Below are positions 7,977 through 17,150 of a stretch of DNA of 64,000 bases, piece by piece. Position 1 is the stretch's first letter. Every line of letters starts with the position of its first letter. A program made the position numbers and the translations under genes. This stretch comes from Streptomyces spinosisporus (lineage in GTDB: Bacteria; Actinomycetota; Actinomycetes; Streptomycetales; Streptomycetaceae): the NCBI RefSeq assembly GCF_022698145.1, contig NZ_JALDAX010000013.1, positions 1 to 64,000 of the forward strand, read 5' to 3'. Under the pieces are notes generated by a model. It was not told the DNA's origin, ran no database searches, and saw nothing but the letters and a program-made list of their open reading frames with translations.

Positions 7977-9114
7977 CGGGGACCTCCATCTCGATCGTGG
8001 TGCCCTTTCCGGGCGCCGACTCCACGGTCAGCGTGCCGCCGACCCCGCTCGCGCGGTCGCGCATGGAGACCAGGCCCAGATGGCGTCCCGCCCGTCGTAT
8101 CGCCTTCGGGTCGAAACCGCTGCCGTCGTCCGTCACCCGCAGGACCGCCGCGGTGCCGCGCCGGGCCAGGGTCACGTCGACCCGCTGTGCGCCGGAGTGC
8201 CGCAGGGCGTTGTGCAGGGCCTCCTGGGCGACGCGGAGAAAGGCCTCCTCCTGGGAGGCGGGCAGCGCCCGTACGCCACAGCAGTCGAAGGTCACGCGCG
8301 CGGTGTGGGCGCGGTCGAGGACCTGGATCTGGGTGCGCAGGGTGGCCACGAGGCCGTCCTCGTCGAGGGCCGCGGGGCGCAACTCCACGACGGCGGCGCG
8401 CAGTTCGTCGGCGGCCTCGGCGGCGAGCGCCGCCACCTGCTGCAGCTCGCCCTTGGCCCGGGAGGGGTCGCGGTCGACGAGGGCGGCGGCGGCCTGGGCG
8501 GTCAGGCGCAGGGAGAAGAGCTTCTGGCTGACCGCGTCGTGCAGTTCGTGGGCGAGCCGGGAGCGCTCCTCGGCGATCGTGAGCTCGCGGCTGCGCTCGT
8601 ACAGGCGCGCGTTGGTGAGGGCGATCGCCGCGTGCTGGGCGAAGATCTCCAGCAGCTCCGCGTCGTCCTCGGTGAAGCCGCAGCCGCCCTCCGGCTTGGG
8701 GCAGTTCTTGTTGGCGAGGAAGAGCGCGCCGATGACCTCGTCGCTGTCCTTGATGGGCAGGCCCAGGAAGTCGGACATGTCGGGGTGGGCGGAGGGCCAG
8801 CCCTCGAAACGGAGGTCCTTGCGCACATCGGCGAGGCGCTCGGTCTTCGCCTCCTGCAGCATCGAGGCGAGGATGCCGTGCTGGCGCGGGAGGGGGCCGA
8901 TGGCCTTCCACTGGGCGTCGCTCACGCCGTCGACGACGAACTGGGCGAAGCCGCCGTGGTCGTCGGGGACCCCCAGCGCGGCGTACTGCGCGCCGAGCAG
9001 CTCGCGGGCCGAGGCGACGATCGTCTTGAGGACGTCGCGCACCTCGAGATGCCTGCTCATCGCCAGCAGTGCGGCACTCACCGCCGCCAGGCCGGACCGG
9101 GGCTCCTGACTCAT
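7969..9114 (-). CDS. GAF-domain sensor histidine kinase (HisKA_3 type)
   Basis: A 381-residue cytoplasmic kinase without TM helices. An N-terminal GAF domain (about 25-175) precedes the dimerisation box RSRLAHELHDAVSQKLFSL with phospho-acceptor H192, then a HATPase_c domain (GSGFDPKAIRR, GLVSMRDRASGVGG). Architecture resembles DevS/NarL-cognate kinases that sense small ligands or redox state through GAF, but the ligand is not readable here. The response regulator gene follows with an 8-nt overlap. Confidence 0.92.
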   Translation of the reverse strand: MSQEPRSGLAAVSAALLAMSRHLEVRDVLKTIVASARELLGAQYAALGVPDDHGGFAQFVVDGVSDAQWKAIGPLPRQHGILASMLQEAKTERLADVRKDLRFEGWPSAHPDMSDFLGLPIKDSDEVIGALFLANKNCPKPEGGCGFTEDDAELLEIFAQHAAIALTNARLYERSRELTIAEERSRLAHELHDAVSQKLFSLRLTAQAAAALVDRDPSRAKGELQQVAALAAEAADELRAAVVELRPAALDEDGLVATLRTQIQVLDRAHTARVTFDCCGVRALPASQEEAFLRVAQEALHNALRHSGAQRVDVTLARRGTAAVLRVTDDGSGFDPKAIRRAGRHLGLVSMRDRASGVGGTLTVESAPGKGTTIEMEVPGG

Positions 9115-9183
9115 GTCCTCAAGGTACCGGCGGGGTGTGACAGCGCGGATCGGACCTGTGGCGGCGCCGACTGCGCCGGTGGG

Positions 9184-9244
9184 CCTAGGGCCGGAGAACT
9201 AGGGCGAGGGCCCCGGGCCTACGGCTTAGGGCGAAGGGCCCCGG
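9184..9244. repeat. Direct repeats in the divergent kinase/SDR promoter region
   Basis: Two near-identical copies, tagggcgagggccccgg (9200-9216) and tagggcgaagggccccgg (9227-9244), plus a partial copy ctagggccgg at 9185-9194. They lie between the divergent kinase (starts 9114) and SDR (starts 9340) genes and could be regulator-binding sites, perhaps for the adjacent response regulator. That link is inference. Confidence 0.45.
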
Positions 9245-9339
9245 CATCTTGCGGCCCGCGTCCGAGGCGGGGCGGGCGGTGCGGTTCCTACGTTGAAGTC
9301 ACCGCCGATCGAGAGGCGGCCGAGACGAGGGGACGTGTC

Positions 9340-10038
9340 ATGCCGGTAGCGATCATCACGGGGGCCTCGAAGGGGCTGGGACGGGCGCTGGCCGAGGCGC
9401 TGGCCGCGCGCGGCTGGGATCTGGTGCTGGACGCCAGAACGGCCGGGGTCCTTCAGGAGGCGGCGGACGGAGTCAGGACGTACGGCACGCGCGTGACGGC
9501 ACTGCCCGGGGATGTGACGGACGCCGGTCACCGGGCCGAGCTGGTGGCCGCCGCCTGGCGGCTGGGCGGGCTCGATCTGCTGGTGAGCAATGCGAGCGCC
9601 CTGGGCGCCAAGCCTCTCGTACGCCTGGAGGCGCTTCCTGCTGAGGGGCTGCGGCGGGCGCTGGAGGTGAACGTGGTGGCCGCGCTGGGCCTGGTCCAGG
9701 AGGCGCTGCCGCTGCTGCGGGCGTCCGGGGCGGGCACGGTGATCACGGTCAGTTCGGACGCGGCCGCCGAGGCGTATGAGACATGGGGCGGGTACGGGGC
9801 GTCGAAGGCGGCCCTGGACCATCTCGCCGCGGTGCTCGGCGCGGAGGAGCCGGGGCAGCGGGTCTGGGCCGTCGACCCGGGCGACATGGCCACCGATCTG
9901 TACGCGGCGGCCGTACCGGACGACGGCGATCCGCGGCCGGCGCCCGTCAGTGTGGTGCCGGGCTTCCTGCGGCTGCTGGACGAGCGACCGGCCAGTGGCC
10001 GCTATGCGGTTCCGGCGCTGCTGGAGGGGCAGCGATGA
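9340..10038 (+). CDS. SDR-family oxidoreductase
   Basis: A 232-residue short-chain dehydrogenase: dinucleotide motif TGASKGLG at 8-15, NAS at about 85-87, catalytic Ser in ITVSS and YGASK (Tyr and Lys) near 148-152. The substrate is unknown. Residues after 190 carry a variable cap. The ATG at 9340 is preceded by GAGGGGAC. The stop codon overlaps the queA-like start by 4 nt (ATGA), so the two proteins are translationally coupled, an unusual pairing. Confidence 0.88.
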   Translation: MPVAIITGASKGLGRALAEALAARGWDLVLDARTAGVLQEAADGVRTYGTRVTALPGDVTDAGHRAELVAAAWRLGGLDLLVSNASALGAKPLVRLEALPAEGLRRALEVNVVAALGLVQEALPLLRASGAGTVITVSSDAAAEAYETWGGYGASKAALDHLAAVLGAEEPGQRVWAVDPGDMATDLYAAAVPDDGDPRPAPVSVVPGFLRLLDERPASGRYAVPALLEGQR

Positions 10039-11156
10039 CGGTGGCGACGGGCGTCCCTCCGCGCGAGCCTGTCCGGGCGTGGAGCAAGGTCCCGGAGGAA
10101 CTGCTCGCCCGCGTTCCGGTCGAGCAGCGCGGGGCCGGGCTCGGCCGGGATGCCGTACGGCTGCTCGTGTCGCGCGGGACGCAGGTGTCGCACCACGCCT
10201 TCACGGAGCTGCCGCGGCTGCTGCGGGCCGGAGACCTGCTCGTGGTGAACACCTCGCCCACGCTGGCGGCCGCCGTGGACGGGCGGGTCGGGCACGCGCG
10301 CGTGGTGGTGCATTTCTCCACGCGCGCAGACGACGGGCGGTGGGCCGTCGAGCTGCGCGATCCCGACGGAAAGGGCACCACGCGCGCGCGTGCGGGCGGG
10401 CCCGCGGGTGTGGAGGTGCGCCTGCCGGGGGGTGTGCGGCTGGTCCTGGAGGAGCCGCTCGGCGCGCACGCCGACCGGCTGTGGTGGGCGCGGGCGTCCG
10501 GGGCGGAGGTCCTCGGGATGCTGCGGGAGCACGGGCGGCCCATTCGCTACTCCTATACGGAGCGGGATCAGCCGCTGTCGGTGTACCAGACGGTGTTCGC
10601 GCTGCCGACGGCCGACGGGGCGGGCAGTGCGGAGATGCCGAGCGCGGCGCGGCCCTTCACCGCGCGGCTGGTGGCCGAGCTGGTGAGCCGGGGCGTGCAG
10701 TTCGCGCCGATCACGCTGCACACCGGGGTGGCCTCGGCGGAGGCGCACGAGCCGCCGTATCCGGAGCGGTTCTCGGTGCCCGGGGCCTCGGCGCGGCTGA
10801 TCAACGCGGCGCGGGCGGGCGGCGGGCGGGTCGTCGCCGTCGGGACGACCGCTGTACGGGCGGTGGAGTCCGCTGCCGGGCCCGACGGCGTCGTACGCGC
10901 GCGTGCGGGGTGGACGGACCTCGTCATCACCCCGGAGCGCGGGGTGCGGGTGGTGGACGGGCTGCTGACCGGTCTGCACGAGCCGGAGGCCTCCCATCTG
11001 CTGATGCTGGAGGCGATCGCCGGACGGGCCGCGATCGACCGCGGCTACGACGAGGCGCTGCGCGGTCTGTATCTGTGGCACGAGTTCGGGGACGTCCATC
11101 TCCTCCTTCCGGAGGAGAGTCCTCACACAGAGCATTGCTGCAGCAACTGCTGGTGA
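10035..11156 (+). CDS. queA: S-adenosylmethionine:tRNA ribosyltransferase-isomerase-like protein (QueA family)
   Basis: A 373-residue QueA homologue, the enzyme that moves the ribose of SAM onto 7-aminomethyl-7-deazaguanine in tRNA to make epoxyqueuosine. Recognisable blocks include LLRAGDLLVVNTSPTLAAA, QFAPITLHTGVAS and ARLINAARAGGGRVVAVGTT. It differs from E. coli QueA by a longer N-terminus, much sequence drift and a Cys-rich tail CCSNCW. No other queuosine gene (tgt, queC-F, queG) is in this window and actinobacteria commonly lack the pathway, so the real substrate may differ. Coupled by ATGA overlap to the upstream SDR. Confidence 0.82.
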   Translation: MTVATGVPPREPVRAWSKVPEELLARVPVEQRGAGLGRDAVRLLVSRGTQVSHHAFTELPRLLRAGDLLVVNTSPTLAAAVDGRVGHARVVVHFSTRADDGRWAVELRDPDGKGTTRARAGGPAGVEVRLPGGVRLVLEEPLGAHADRLWWARASGAEVLGMLREHGRPIRYSYTERDQPLSVYQTVFALPTADGAGSAEMPSAARPFTARLVAELVSRGVQFAPITLHTGVASAEAHEPPYPERFSVPGASARLINAARAGGGRVVAVGTTAVRAVESAAGPDGVVRARAGWTDLVITPERGVRVVDGLLTGLHEPEASHLLMLEAIAGRAAIDRGYDEALRGLYLWHEFGDVHLLLPEESPHTEHCCSNCW

Positions 11157-11454
11157 GACCTTAACGGGCCCGATGTGAGCCCGCGCATAGGGCGCACATC
11201 ACGTACGAAGGACGTTAGGAGATAAAGCGTCCCCTTTTGAGCGGGGCGGACGGTCCAGTCTGCCCCGTTTTGCCCTTCCCTGATCCACTATCCAGGATCG
11301 TACGTCACACCTTTGCCTGGAGTTTTTGCGGTCGCTAAGAATGGCTGCCGTCGCTGAGCGCCGCGGGTTCCCACCGCGGCGTTTGTGCGGGCCGGGCCCC
11401 ATGCCCCCCGCAGACCCCGAGCGACTCCGCGCTATTCGAAGAGGTCCGTCTGCC
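11157..11454 (+). promoter_or_regulatory. Structured 5' leader upstream of the SLT-domain gene
   Basis: The 298-nt gap holds no ORF of note. Its 3' part can fold as a three-way junction: an outer stem pairing ggtcgct (11330-11336) with agcgac (11420-11425), a perfect 8-bp hairpin (11359-11366 with 11374-11381) and a second hairpin (tgcggg 11386-11391 with cccgca 11407-11412). Several Streptomyces wall-hydrolase genes carry riboregulatory leaders (c-di-AMP ydaO type). I could not find the ydaO core boxes here, so this is an unassigned candidate structure. Confidence 0.4.
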
Positions 11455-12195
11455 ATGCCCAAGAAGTTCGAGATTCGCCGACTCAGTCGTTCGCTCAACC
11501 GCCACCAGCGGATCGCCGTGGCCGGTGTCGCCACCCTCGGTGCCGCCGCTCTCGCCTTCTCCGCGGTGCCCAGCAACGCCGACACGACCACGCAGGACAC
11601 CGCGGCCTCCACGGCCAAGGTGGAGTACAGCACCAAGCCCATCAAGGACGTCAAGGCCGACGTCACCGACCAGCTCGCCGGTGCCGACCTGAAGGCGCAG
11701 GCCGCGAAGAAGGCCGCCGCCGAGAAGGCCGCGGCGAAGAAGGCCGCCGCGCAGAAGAAGGCCGCTGCCGCCGCCGCTGCCAAGAAGAAGGCCGAGGCCG
11801 CGCGCAAGGCCAAGGAGGCCGCGAGCCGGTCCGCCAAGCGCGCCACCGTCAAGAAGGCCGTCACCAAGACCTACGCCAACAACCTGGACGGCTGGATCAA
11901 GCAGTCCCTGGACATCATGAAGTCCAAGGGCATCCCGGGCAGCTACAACGGTCTGTACCGCAACATCATGCGGGAGTCCTCCGGCAACCCGAACGCGATC
12001 AACGGCTGGGACATCAACGCCATCAACGGCATCCCGTCGAAGGGCCTGCTGCAGGTCATCCCGCCGACCTTCAGCGCCTACCACGTCGCCGGCACGTCCT
12101 GGAACATCTACAACCCGGTCGCCAACATCACCGCTGCCGCCAACTACGCGGCCGACAAGTACGGCTCGATCGACAACGTCAACAGCGCGTACTGA
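11455..12195 (+). CDS. Secreted lytic transglycosylase-like protein (SLT domain)
   Basis: A 246-residue secreted cell-wall protein. A signal peptide occupies about 1-43 (RIAVAGVATLGAAALAFSA, cut near NADTT). Residues 75-140 form a Lys/Ala-rich helical linker (repeats of KKAAAEKAAAKK). The C-terminal 100 residues are an SLT fold with catalytic Glu in NIMRESSGNPNAING and GLLQVIPPTF. Such proteins trim peptidoglycan during growth and sporulation. The ATG at 11455 follows GAAGAGGTCC. A longer in-frame start at 11326 lies inside the structured leader and is rejected. Confidence 0.92.
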   Translation: MPKKFEIRRLSRSLNRHQRIAVAGVATLGAAALAFSAVPSNADTTTQDTAASTAKVEYSTKPIKDVKADVTDQLAGADLKAQAAKKAAAEKAAAKKAAAQKKAAAAAAAKKKAEAARKAKEAASRSAKRATVKKAVTKTYANNLDGWIKQSLDIMKSKGIPGSYNGLYRNIMRESSGNPNAINGWDINAINGIPSKGLLQVIPPTFSAYHVAGTSWNIYNPVANITAAANYAADKYGSIDNVNSAY

Positions 12196-12229
12196 GGTCG
12201 GCGCGGACCTCTTCACGTGAACTGAACGC

Positions 12230-12265
12230 CGAAGGGCGGCACCCCCTGACGGGTGCCGCCCTTCG
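12230..12265. terminator. Bidirectional stem-loop between convergent genes
   Basis: A perfect 15-bp stem (12230-12244 with 12251-12265) with a 6-nt loop lies between the SLT gene (ends 12195) and the FHA-ABC gene (ends 12306 on the other strand). There is no U-tract, as is usual in Streptomyces. Confidence 0.75.
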
Positions 12266-12305
12266 TGGTACGAGGCCGCCGTACGACAGCGACGTACGAG
12301 CGCGC

Positions 12306-14813
12306 CTACTTGCGCATGACCTCCGGTTCGTGGCGGCGCAGGAAGCGGGCCACGAAGAAGCCGCAGATGATGCCGAGGACGATCAGGGCGAGCATGTCCA
12401 TGCCCCAGGCGCCGACCGTGTGCTCCCACAGCGGGTCGTTGCTCTTGCCCTTGCCGGGCGGGCTGATCTTGTTGAAGTCCAGCGTGGCGCCCGCGGCGGC
12501 CACCGCCCAGCGCGACGGCATCAGGTACGAGATCTGGTTGGCGCCGATCGAGCCGTTCAGAGCGAACAGGCAGCCGGTGAACACGACCTGGATGATCGCG
12601 AACATGACCAGCAGCGGCATGGTCTTCTCGGCGGTCTTCACCAGCGACGAGATGATCAGGCCGAACATCATCGAGGTGAAGCCCAGCGCCATGATCGGCA
12701 GCGAGAGCTCCAGGAGCGTGGCGTTGCCGAGGACGAGCCCCTTCTCGGGGATCTCGCGGCTGGCGAAGCCGATGACGCCGACCATCAGGCCCTGCAGCAG
12801 GGTGACCGCGCCGAGCACGAAGACCTTGGACATCAGATAGGCGGAGCGGGACAGGCCGGTCGCGCGTTCCCGCTCGTAGATGACCCGTTCCTTGATCAGC
12901 TCACGGACGGAGTTCGCGGCGCCGGCGAAGCAGGCGCCGACCGCGAGGATCAGCAGCACCGTGGTGGCCGTGCCGTTCGGGACGGGCTGGCCGGTGGCCC
13001 GGTTGATCATCGGGTTGGGCAGCAGGCCCTTGCCCGAGTCGATGAGCAGGCTCACCGAGCCGAGGACGAGCGGCAGGATCACCGTCAGGGCCAGGAAGCC
13101 CTTGTCGGAGGCGATGACCGAGACATAGCGGCGCACCAGCGTGACGAACTGGGACATCCAGCCCTGCGGCTTCGGCGGCTTCATCGCCTGCATCGGCGGC
13201 ATCTGTACGGACTGCGGCGCAACGGCGTCGATGTCCGCGGCGTACATCTGGTAGTGCTGCGAGCCCTTCCAGCGTCCCGCCCAGTCGTAATCGCGGTAGT
13301 TCTCGAAGGCGGAGAAGACGTCGGCCCAGCTGTCGTAGCCGAAGAAGTTCAGCGCCTCCTCCGGCGGGCCGAAGTAGGCGACCGCGCCGCCCGGGGCCAT
13401 CACCAGGAGCTTGTCGCAGATCGCCAGCTCCGCCACCGAGTGGGTGACGACGAGGACCGTGCGGCCGTCGTCGGCGAGGCCCCGCAGCAGCTGCATGACG
13501 TCGCGGTCCATGCCCGGGTCGAGGCCGGAGGTCGGCTCGTCCAGGAAGATCAGGGACGGCTTGGTGAGCAGCTCCAGGGCCACCGAGACACGCTTGCGCT
13601 GGCCACCGGAGAGGGAGGTGACCTTCTTCTCCTTGTGGATGTCGAGCTTGAGCTCGCGCAGCACCTCGTCGATGCGGGCCTCGCGCTCGGCGCCGGTGGT
13701 GTCGGCGGGGAAGCGGAGCTTGGCCGCGTATTTCAGCGCCTTCTTGACGGTCAGCTCCTTGTGCAGGATGTCGTCCTGCGGGACCAGACCGATGCGCTGG
13801 CGCAGCTCGGCGAACTGCTTGTAGAGGTTGCGGTTGTCGTAGAGGACATCGCCCTGGTTGGCGGGCCGGTAGCCGGTGAGCGCCTTGAGCAGCGTCGACT
13901 TTCCGGAACCGGACGGGCCGATGACCGCGATCAGCGACTTCTCCGGGACGCCGAAGGAGACGTCCTTGAGGATCTGCTTGCCGCCGTCGACCGTGACGGT
14001 CAGATGGCGGGCCGAGAAGGAGACCTCACCGGTGTCGACGAACTCCTCGAGGCGGTCGCCGACCAGGCGGAAGGTGGAGTGGCCGACGCCGACGATGTCG
14101 TTCGGGCCGAGCAGCTGCGAGCCGCCCTTGGCGATCGGCTGGCCGTTGACGTACGTGCCGTTGTGCGAGCCGAGGTCGCGGATCTCGAAGCGGCCGTCGG
14201 GCGTCGCGTGGAACTCGGCGTGGTGCCGGGAGACCTGCAGGTCGGAGACGACCAGTTCGTTCTCCAGGGCACGGCCGATGCGCATGACGCGGCCGAGCGA
14301 GAACTGGTGGAACGTGGTCGGGCTGCGGTCGCCGTAGACCGGCGGCGCCCCCGCGCCACCACCGGGGCCCTGCTGCGCCGGGACCTGCGGCGCCCCCTGC
14401 TGCGGCCAGCCGGCCTGCGGGGCCTGCTGCGGCGGCGCCTGCTGCGCCCAGCCGGGGCTCGCGCCCTGGGCGGCGTACGGCTGCTGCTGTGGCTGCACGA
14501 CGGCGGCCGCCGCACCGGCGACGGTCACCTTCGGGCCGTCGGTCGCGTTGCCGAGGTGCACCGCGGAGCCCGGCCCGATCTCCAACTGGTGGATCCGCTG
14601 CCCCTGCACGAAGGTGCCGTTCGTGCTGCCGTGGTCCTCGATGACCCAACTACGGCCGCTCCAGCTGATCGTGGCGTGACGCCAGGACACTCTGGCGTCG
14701 TCGATCACCATGTCGCCCTGCGGATCGCGTCCGAGGGTGTACGGCCTGGACGGATCGAGCGTCCAGGTACGTCCATTCAATTCCAGTACGAGTTCCGGCA
14801 CTCCACGCCCCAT
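12306..14813 (-). CDS. FHA-domain ABC transporter, ATPase-permease fusion (Rv1747-like)
   Basis: An 835-residue inner-membrane transporter: FHA domain 1 at about 7-95 (LGRD, STNGT), a Gln/Pro/Ala linker (105-160), FHA domain 2 at about 165-255 (IGR, SRHHAEF, SHNGTYVNG), ABC ATPase at about 265-490 (Walker A GPSGSGKST at 299-307, signature LSGGQRKR at 401-408, Walker B LIFLDEPTSG), and an ABC-2 permease with about six TM helices (570-835). The architecture matches mycobacterial Rv1747, whose FHA domains bind phosphothreonines made by Ser/Thr kinases. The linker is long and low-complexity. The substrate is unknown. The ATG at 14813 follows GGGGGA. Confidence 0.94.
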   Translation of the reverse strand: MGRGVPELVLELNGRTWTLDPSRPYTLGRDPQGDMVIDDARVSWRHATISWSGRSWVIEDHGSTNGTFVQGQRIHQLEIGPGSAVHLGNATDGPKVTVAGAAAAVVQPQQQPYAAQGASPGWAQQAPPQQAPQAGWPQQGAPQVPAQQGPGGGAGAPPVYGDRSPTTFHQFSLGRVMRIGRALENELVVSDLQVSRHHAEFHATPDGRFEIRDLGSHNGTYVNGQPIAKGGSQLLGPNDIVGVGHSTFRLVGDRLEEFVDTGEVSFSARHLTVTVDGGKQILKDVSFGVPEKSLIAVIGPSGSGKSTLLKALTGYRPANQGDVLYDNRNLYKQFAELRQRIGLVPQDDILHKELTVKKALKYAAKLRFPADTTGAEREARIDEVLRELKLDIHKEKKVTSLSGGQRKRVSVALELLTKPSLIFLDEPTSGLDPGMDRDVMQLLRGLADDGRTVLVVTHSVAELAICDKLLVMAPGGAVAYFGPPEEALNFFGYDSWADVFSAFENYRDYDWAGRWKGSQHYQMYAADIDAVAPQSVQMPPMQAMKPPKPQGWMSQFVTLVRRYVSVIASDKGFLALTVILPLVLGSVSLLIDSGKGLLPNPMINRATGQPVPNGTATTVLLILAVGACFAGAANSVRELIKERVIYERERATGLSRSAYLMSKVFVLGAVTLLQGLMVGVIGFASREIPEKGLVLGNATLLELSLPIMALGFTSMMFGLIISSLVKTAEKTMPLLVMFAIIQVVFTGCLFALNGSIGANQISYLMPSRWAVAAAGATLDFNKISPPGKGKSNDPLWEHTVGAWGMDMLALIVLGIICGFFVARFLRRHEPEVMRK

Positions 14814-15040
14814 GAGTAGTCCCCCGAGTTACCCCCATCACAGGGAGTCTAGGGATGTCGAACATCGTCGGGAACTATTTCAGGCTCGCCCCCCTGACCG
14901 AAAGTCGGGCCTTGTGAAGACCACGCGCGTGCGCATCGGATGGTTCCGTTGACGGGGTTGAAACCGACCCGGAGAGTGGTAATCCACGCGAGGGGGACCG
15001 GCACGGTGGCCGTGCCGTGCCGCGGATCGGGGGGTCTGCC

Positions 15041-17023
15041 ATGAGCGCGTCGTCGAGGGTCGAGACCGTACGAAGCGGTACGCGGGTGCCGTGGGGAGAC
15101 ATCGTGCTGTCCGCGATCGCCTCGGTGAGCTGGGCGTTGATCGGAATGGCGGGCACGGCGGCGCTGGGTCTGCATCTGCTGGAGGCGGACGCCTCGGCCT
15201 CGCTCGGACCGATGACCGCGGCGGTCGTGGCGCTCGCCGCGGGCGGCTCGGTCACCCCGTCCGGCGATGTGTCGGCCTTCGGACTGAAGGGCGCGGAGGC
15301 GCACACGGCCGTCACGATCACGCCGCTGGGCGTGAGTCTGGTCGGCGCACTACTGCTGTCCTGGTTCTTTCTACGGTCCCTGCGGTCGACCGGAGTTGTC
15401 GTCGCACCGTCCGAACTCCTCGCGCGCGCGGGCGCGGTGGTCGCGCTGTTCGTGGCCACGCTGGGCGGGCTGGCGTGGGCGGGACACGATGTCATCACGA
15501 TCGACGGGGGCTCACTGGGCCTCGACAAGCTGCCCGGCGGCGGAGGCGGGGGCGGCGGCGTGGAGATCCCCGGTCTCGGCGACATCGGTGACATCGGCGG
15601 GCTGCTGCCCGACAACATCGGCAACCTCATCGACGCGAAGGCGGCGGTCGGCTTCACCGTCGACACCGCGCCCACGCTGCTCGGCGGTCTGGTCTGGTGC
15701 GCCGGCGTCCTGCTGATCGCCCTGCTGGCCTCGCGCCGCACGCCCCTGCCGACCGGCTGGGAGGCCGTGCACCGGGTCGTGCGGCCGGCGGTGTCGGCGA
15801 TCGTCGCGGTGATGCTGACGGCGGTGGCGGCCGGCCTCGCGGCGGCCGCGTACGCGGCGATCGGCGACGAGCACCCCAAGCGGATCTTCGGCGCCGCGCT
15901 GCTGGGCGCGCCCAACGGCACCTGGCTGGGCATCCCGATCGGCCTGTTCGTGCCGTTCGACGGCAACGCGAGCGGTCCGCTCGCCACCTTCCTGCCGGAT
16001 CCGCTGGACGACCTGCTCACCGCGAAGACCGACCAGTCGGTGACGCTGGGGCGGCTCGCGGACCTGGACGGGCGGGTGTGGCTGCTGGGCGTGGCGGCGG
16101 CCGTGATGATGCTGCTGGCCGGAGTGCTGACGGCGGTGCGGACGCCGGAGGGCACGCCGGTCGCCTTCGCGGGCACGGGCGCCCCCACGGCAGGCGGCGC
16201 CGGTGGAACCGGCTCCCCCGGCGTGCGCGAGCCGGGCGCTCTCGCCTTCGCGGGCCGGTGCGCGCTGCGGCTGGGCATCGTCACGGCGTTGACGCTGCCG
16301 CTGCTCGCCTGGCTCACGGAGGTGTCCGTGGACGCCTCGCTGTCGGTGCTGGGCTTCGACGCGTTCGGCGCCGGGATCGAGCTGCACGGAAGCCTCGGCA
16401 TGGCGCTGCTCCTCGGTGCCCTGTGGGGTGCGGGAGCGGGGGCCGCCGGGGCGCTGCTGGCCCGGGCCACGGGTGCGGCGGGACGAAGGGCGGCCCCGCT
16501 CGCGCTGACGGCCGTGCCCGCGGGGGCGGCGGCCGAGGGCGCCGGGCAGCCGCAGTACGCGCGCGAGGCGGGCGCCGGGGTTCCGGCCGAGCCGCGCGCG
16601 CGACGGGGCGAGCCCGGGCCGTCCGGGCCGTCCGGGCCGTATACGCCCAGCGCCTCGTACCGGGCGCCGAACCCCGCCACCAATCCCTATCTGCAACTGC
16701 CGGACGAGCTGCGCGAACCGGAGGACGCACGGCCGCCGTCCGGCGAGACCGCGGACCCCGGTGAGCGGACGCGTGAGCTGCCTCGTGAGCAGGGCGGTGA
16801 GCAGGGCGGTGAGCAGCCGCCCAGGACGCCCGAGGAGGGCGCCGGCGGCATGTACGGTGCGCCCACGGTCGCCCGCCCGATCGGTGGCCCGCCTCCGCGG
16901 TCCTCGCGCCGTCCACCCCGGCAACGCCCCGGCGACCGCTCGAAGCCCGCACCGGGCGAGCAACCGCCGCCGCCTCCTCCCCCACCGCCACCGCCGCCGG
17001 GGAGGCCCAAGGGCCGCCGGTGA
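15041..17023 (+). CDS. Streptophobe-family polytopic membrane protein
   Basis: A 660-residue very hydrophobic protein with about nine to ten TM segments between residues 20 and 480, including a Gly-rich loop (LPGGGGGGGGVEIPGLGDIGD near 164-185). A roughly 170-residue cytoplasmic tail is rich in Pro, Glu and Arg, ending in a run of twelve prolines before GRPKGRR. This matches the streptophobe family found almost only in Streptomyces; no function is established. ATG 15041 is preferred to GTG 15017 because GGGGGG precedes it. It diverges from the FHA-ABC gene. Confidence 0.85.
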   Translation: MSASSRVETVRSGTRVPWGDIVLSAIASVSWALIGMAGTAALGLHLLEADASASLGPMTAAVVALAAGGSVTPSGDVSAFGLKGAEAHTAVTITPLGVSLVGALLLSWFFLRSLRSTGVVVAPSELLARAGAVVALFVATLGGLAWAGHDVITIDGGSLGLDKLPGGGGGGGGVEIPGLGDIGDIGGLLPDNIGNLIDAKAAVGFTVDTAPTLLGGLVWCAGVLLIALLASRRTPLPTGWEAVHRVVRPAVSAIVAVMLTAVAAGLAAAAYAAIGDEHPKRIFGAALLGAPNGTWLGIPIGLFVPFDGNASGPLATFLPDPLDDLLTAKTDQSVTLGRLADLDGRVWLLGVAAAVMMLLAGVLTAVRTPEGTPVAFAGTGAPTAGGAGGTGSPGVREPGALAFAGRCALRLGIVTALTLPLLAWLTEVSVDASLSVLGFDAFGAGIELHGSLGMALLLGALWGAGAGAAGALLARATGAAGRRAAPLALTAVPAGAAAEGAGQPQYAREAGAGVPAEPRARRGEPGPSGPSGPYTPSASYRAPNPATNPYLQLPDELREPEDARPPSGETADPGERTRELPREQGGEQGGEQPPRTPEEGAGGMYGAPTVARPIGGPPPRSSRRPPRQRPGDRSKPAPGEQPPPPPPPPPPPPGRPKGRR

Positions 17024-17150
17024 GCTGAGGGCGGCGGGTCGTACAAGAGCCCTTCAGCCTCGCGTCACCCACCCGACACCCACTGTTCCGTGTCCGTCAG
17101 GCGGACCACAGCGGCGGTGGGCACTGCGTGCCGGATACGGTGGGTACACC

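Noticed and set aside
11157..11454. c-di-AMP (ydaO) riboswitch upstream of the SLT gene
   Set aside because: Expected from other Streptomyces wall-hydrolase genes, but the conserved GGGTGAAtc and CAGCTAACC-like boxes are not present; reported only as an unassigned structure.
11385..14819. Very long plus-strand ORF (over 1100 codons) opposite the FHA-ABC transporter
   Set aside because: Its sequence is low-complexity Arg/Gly/Asp, typical of a shadow frame of a high-GC gene; the minus-strand frame has full FHA and ABC motifs.
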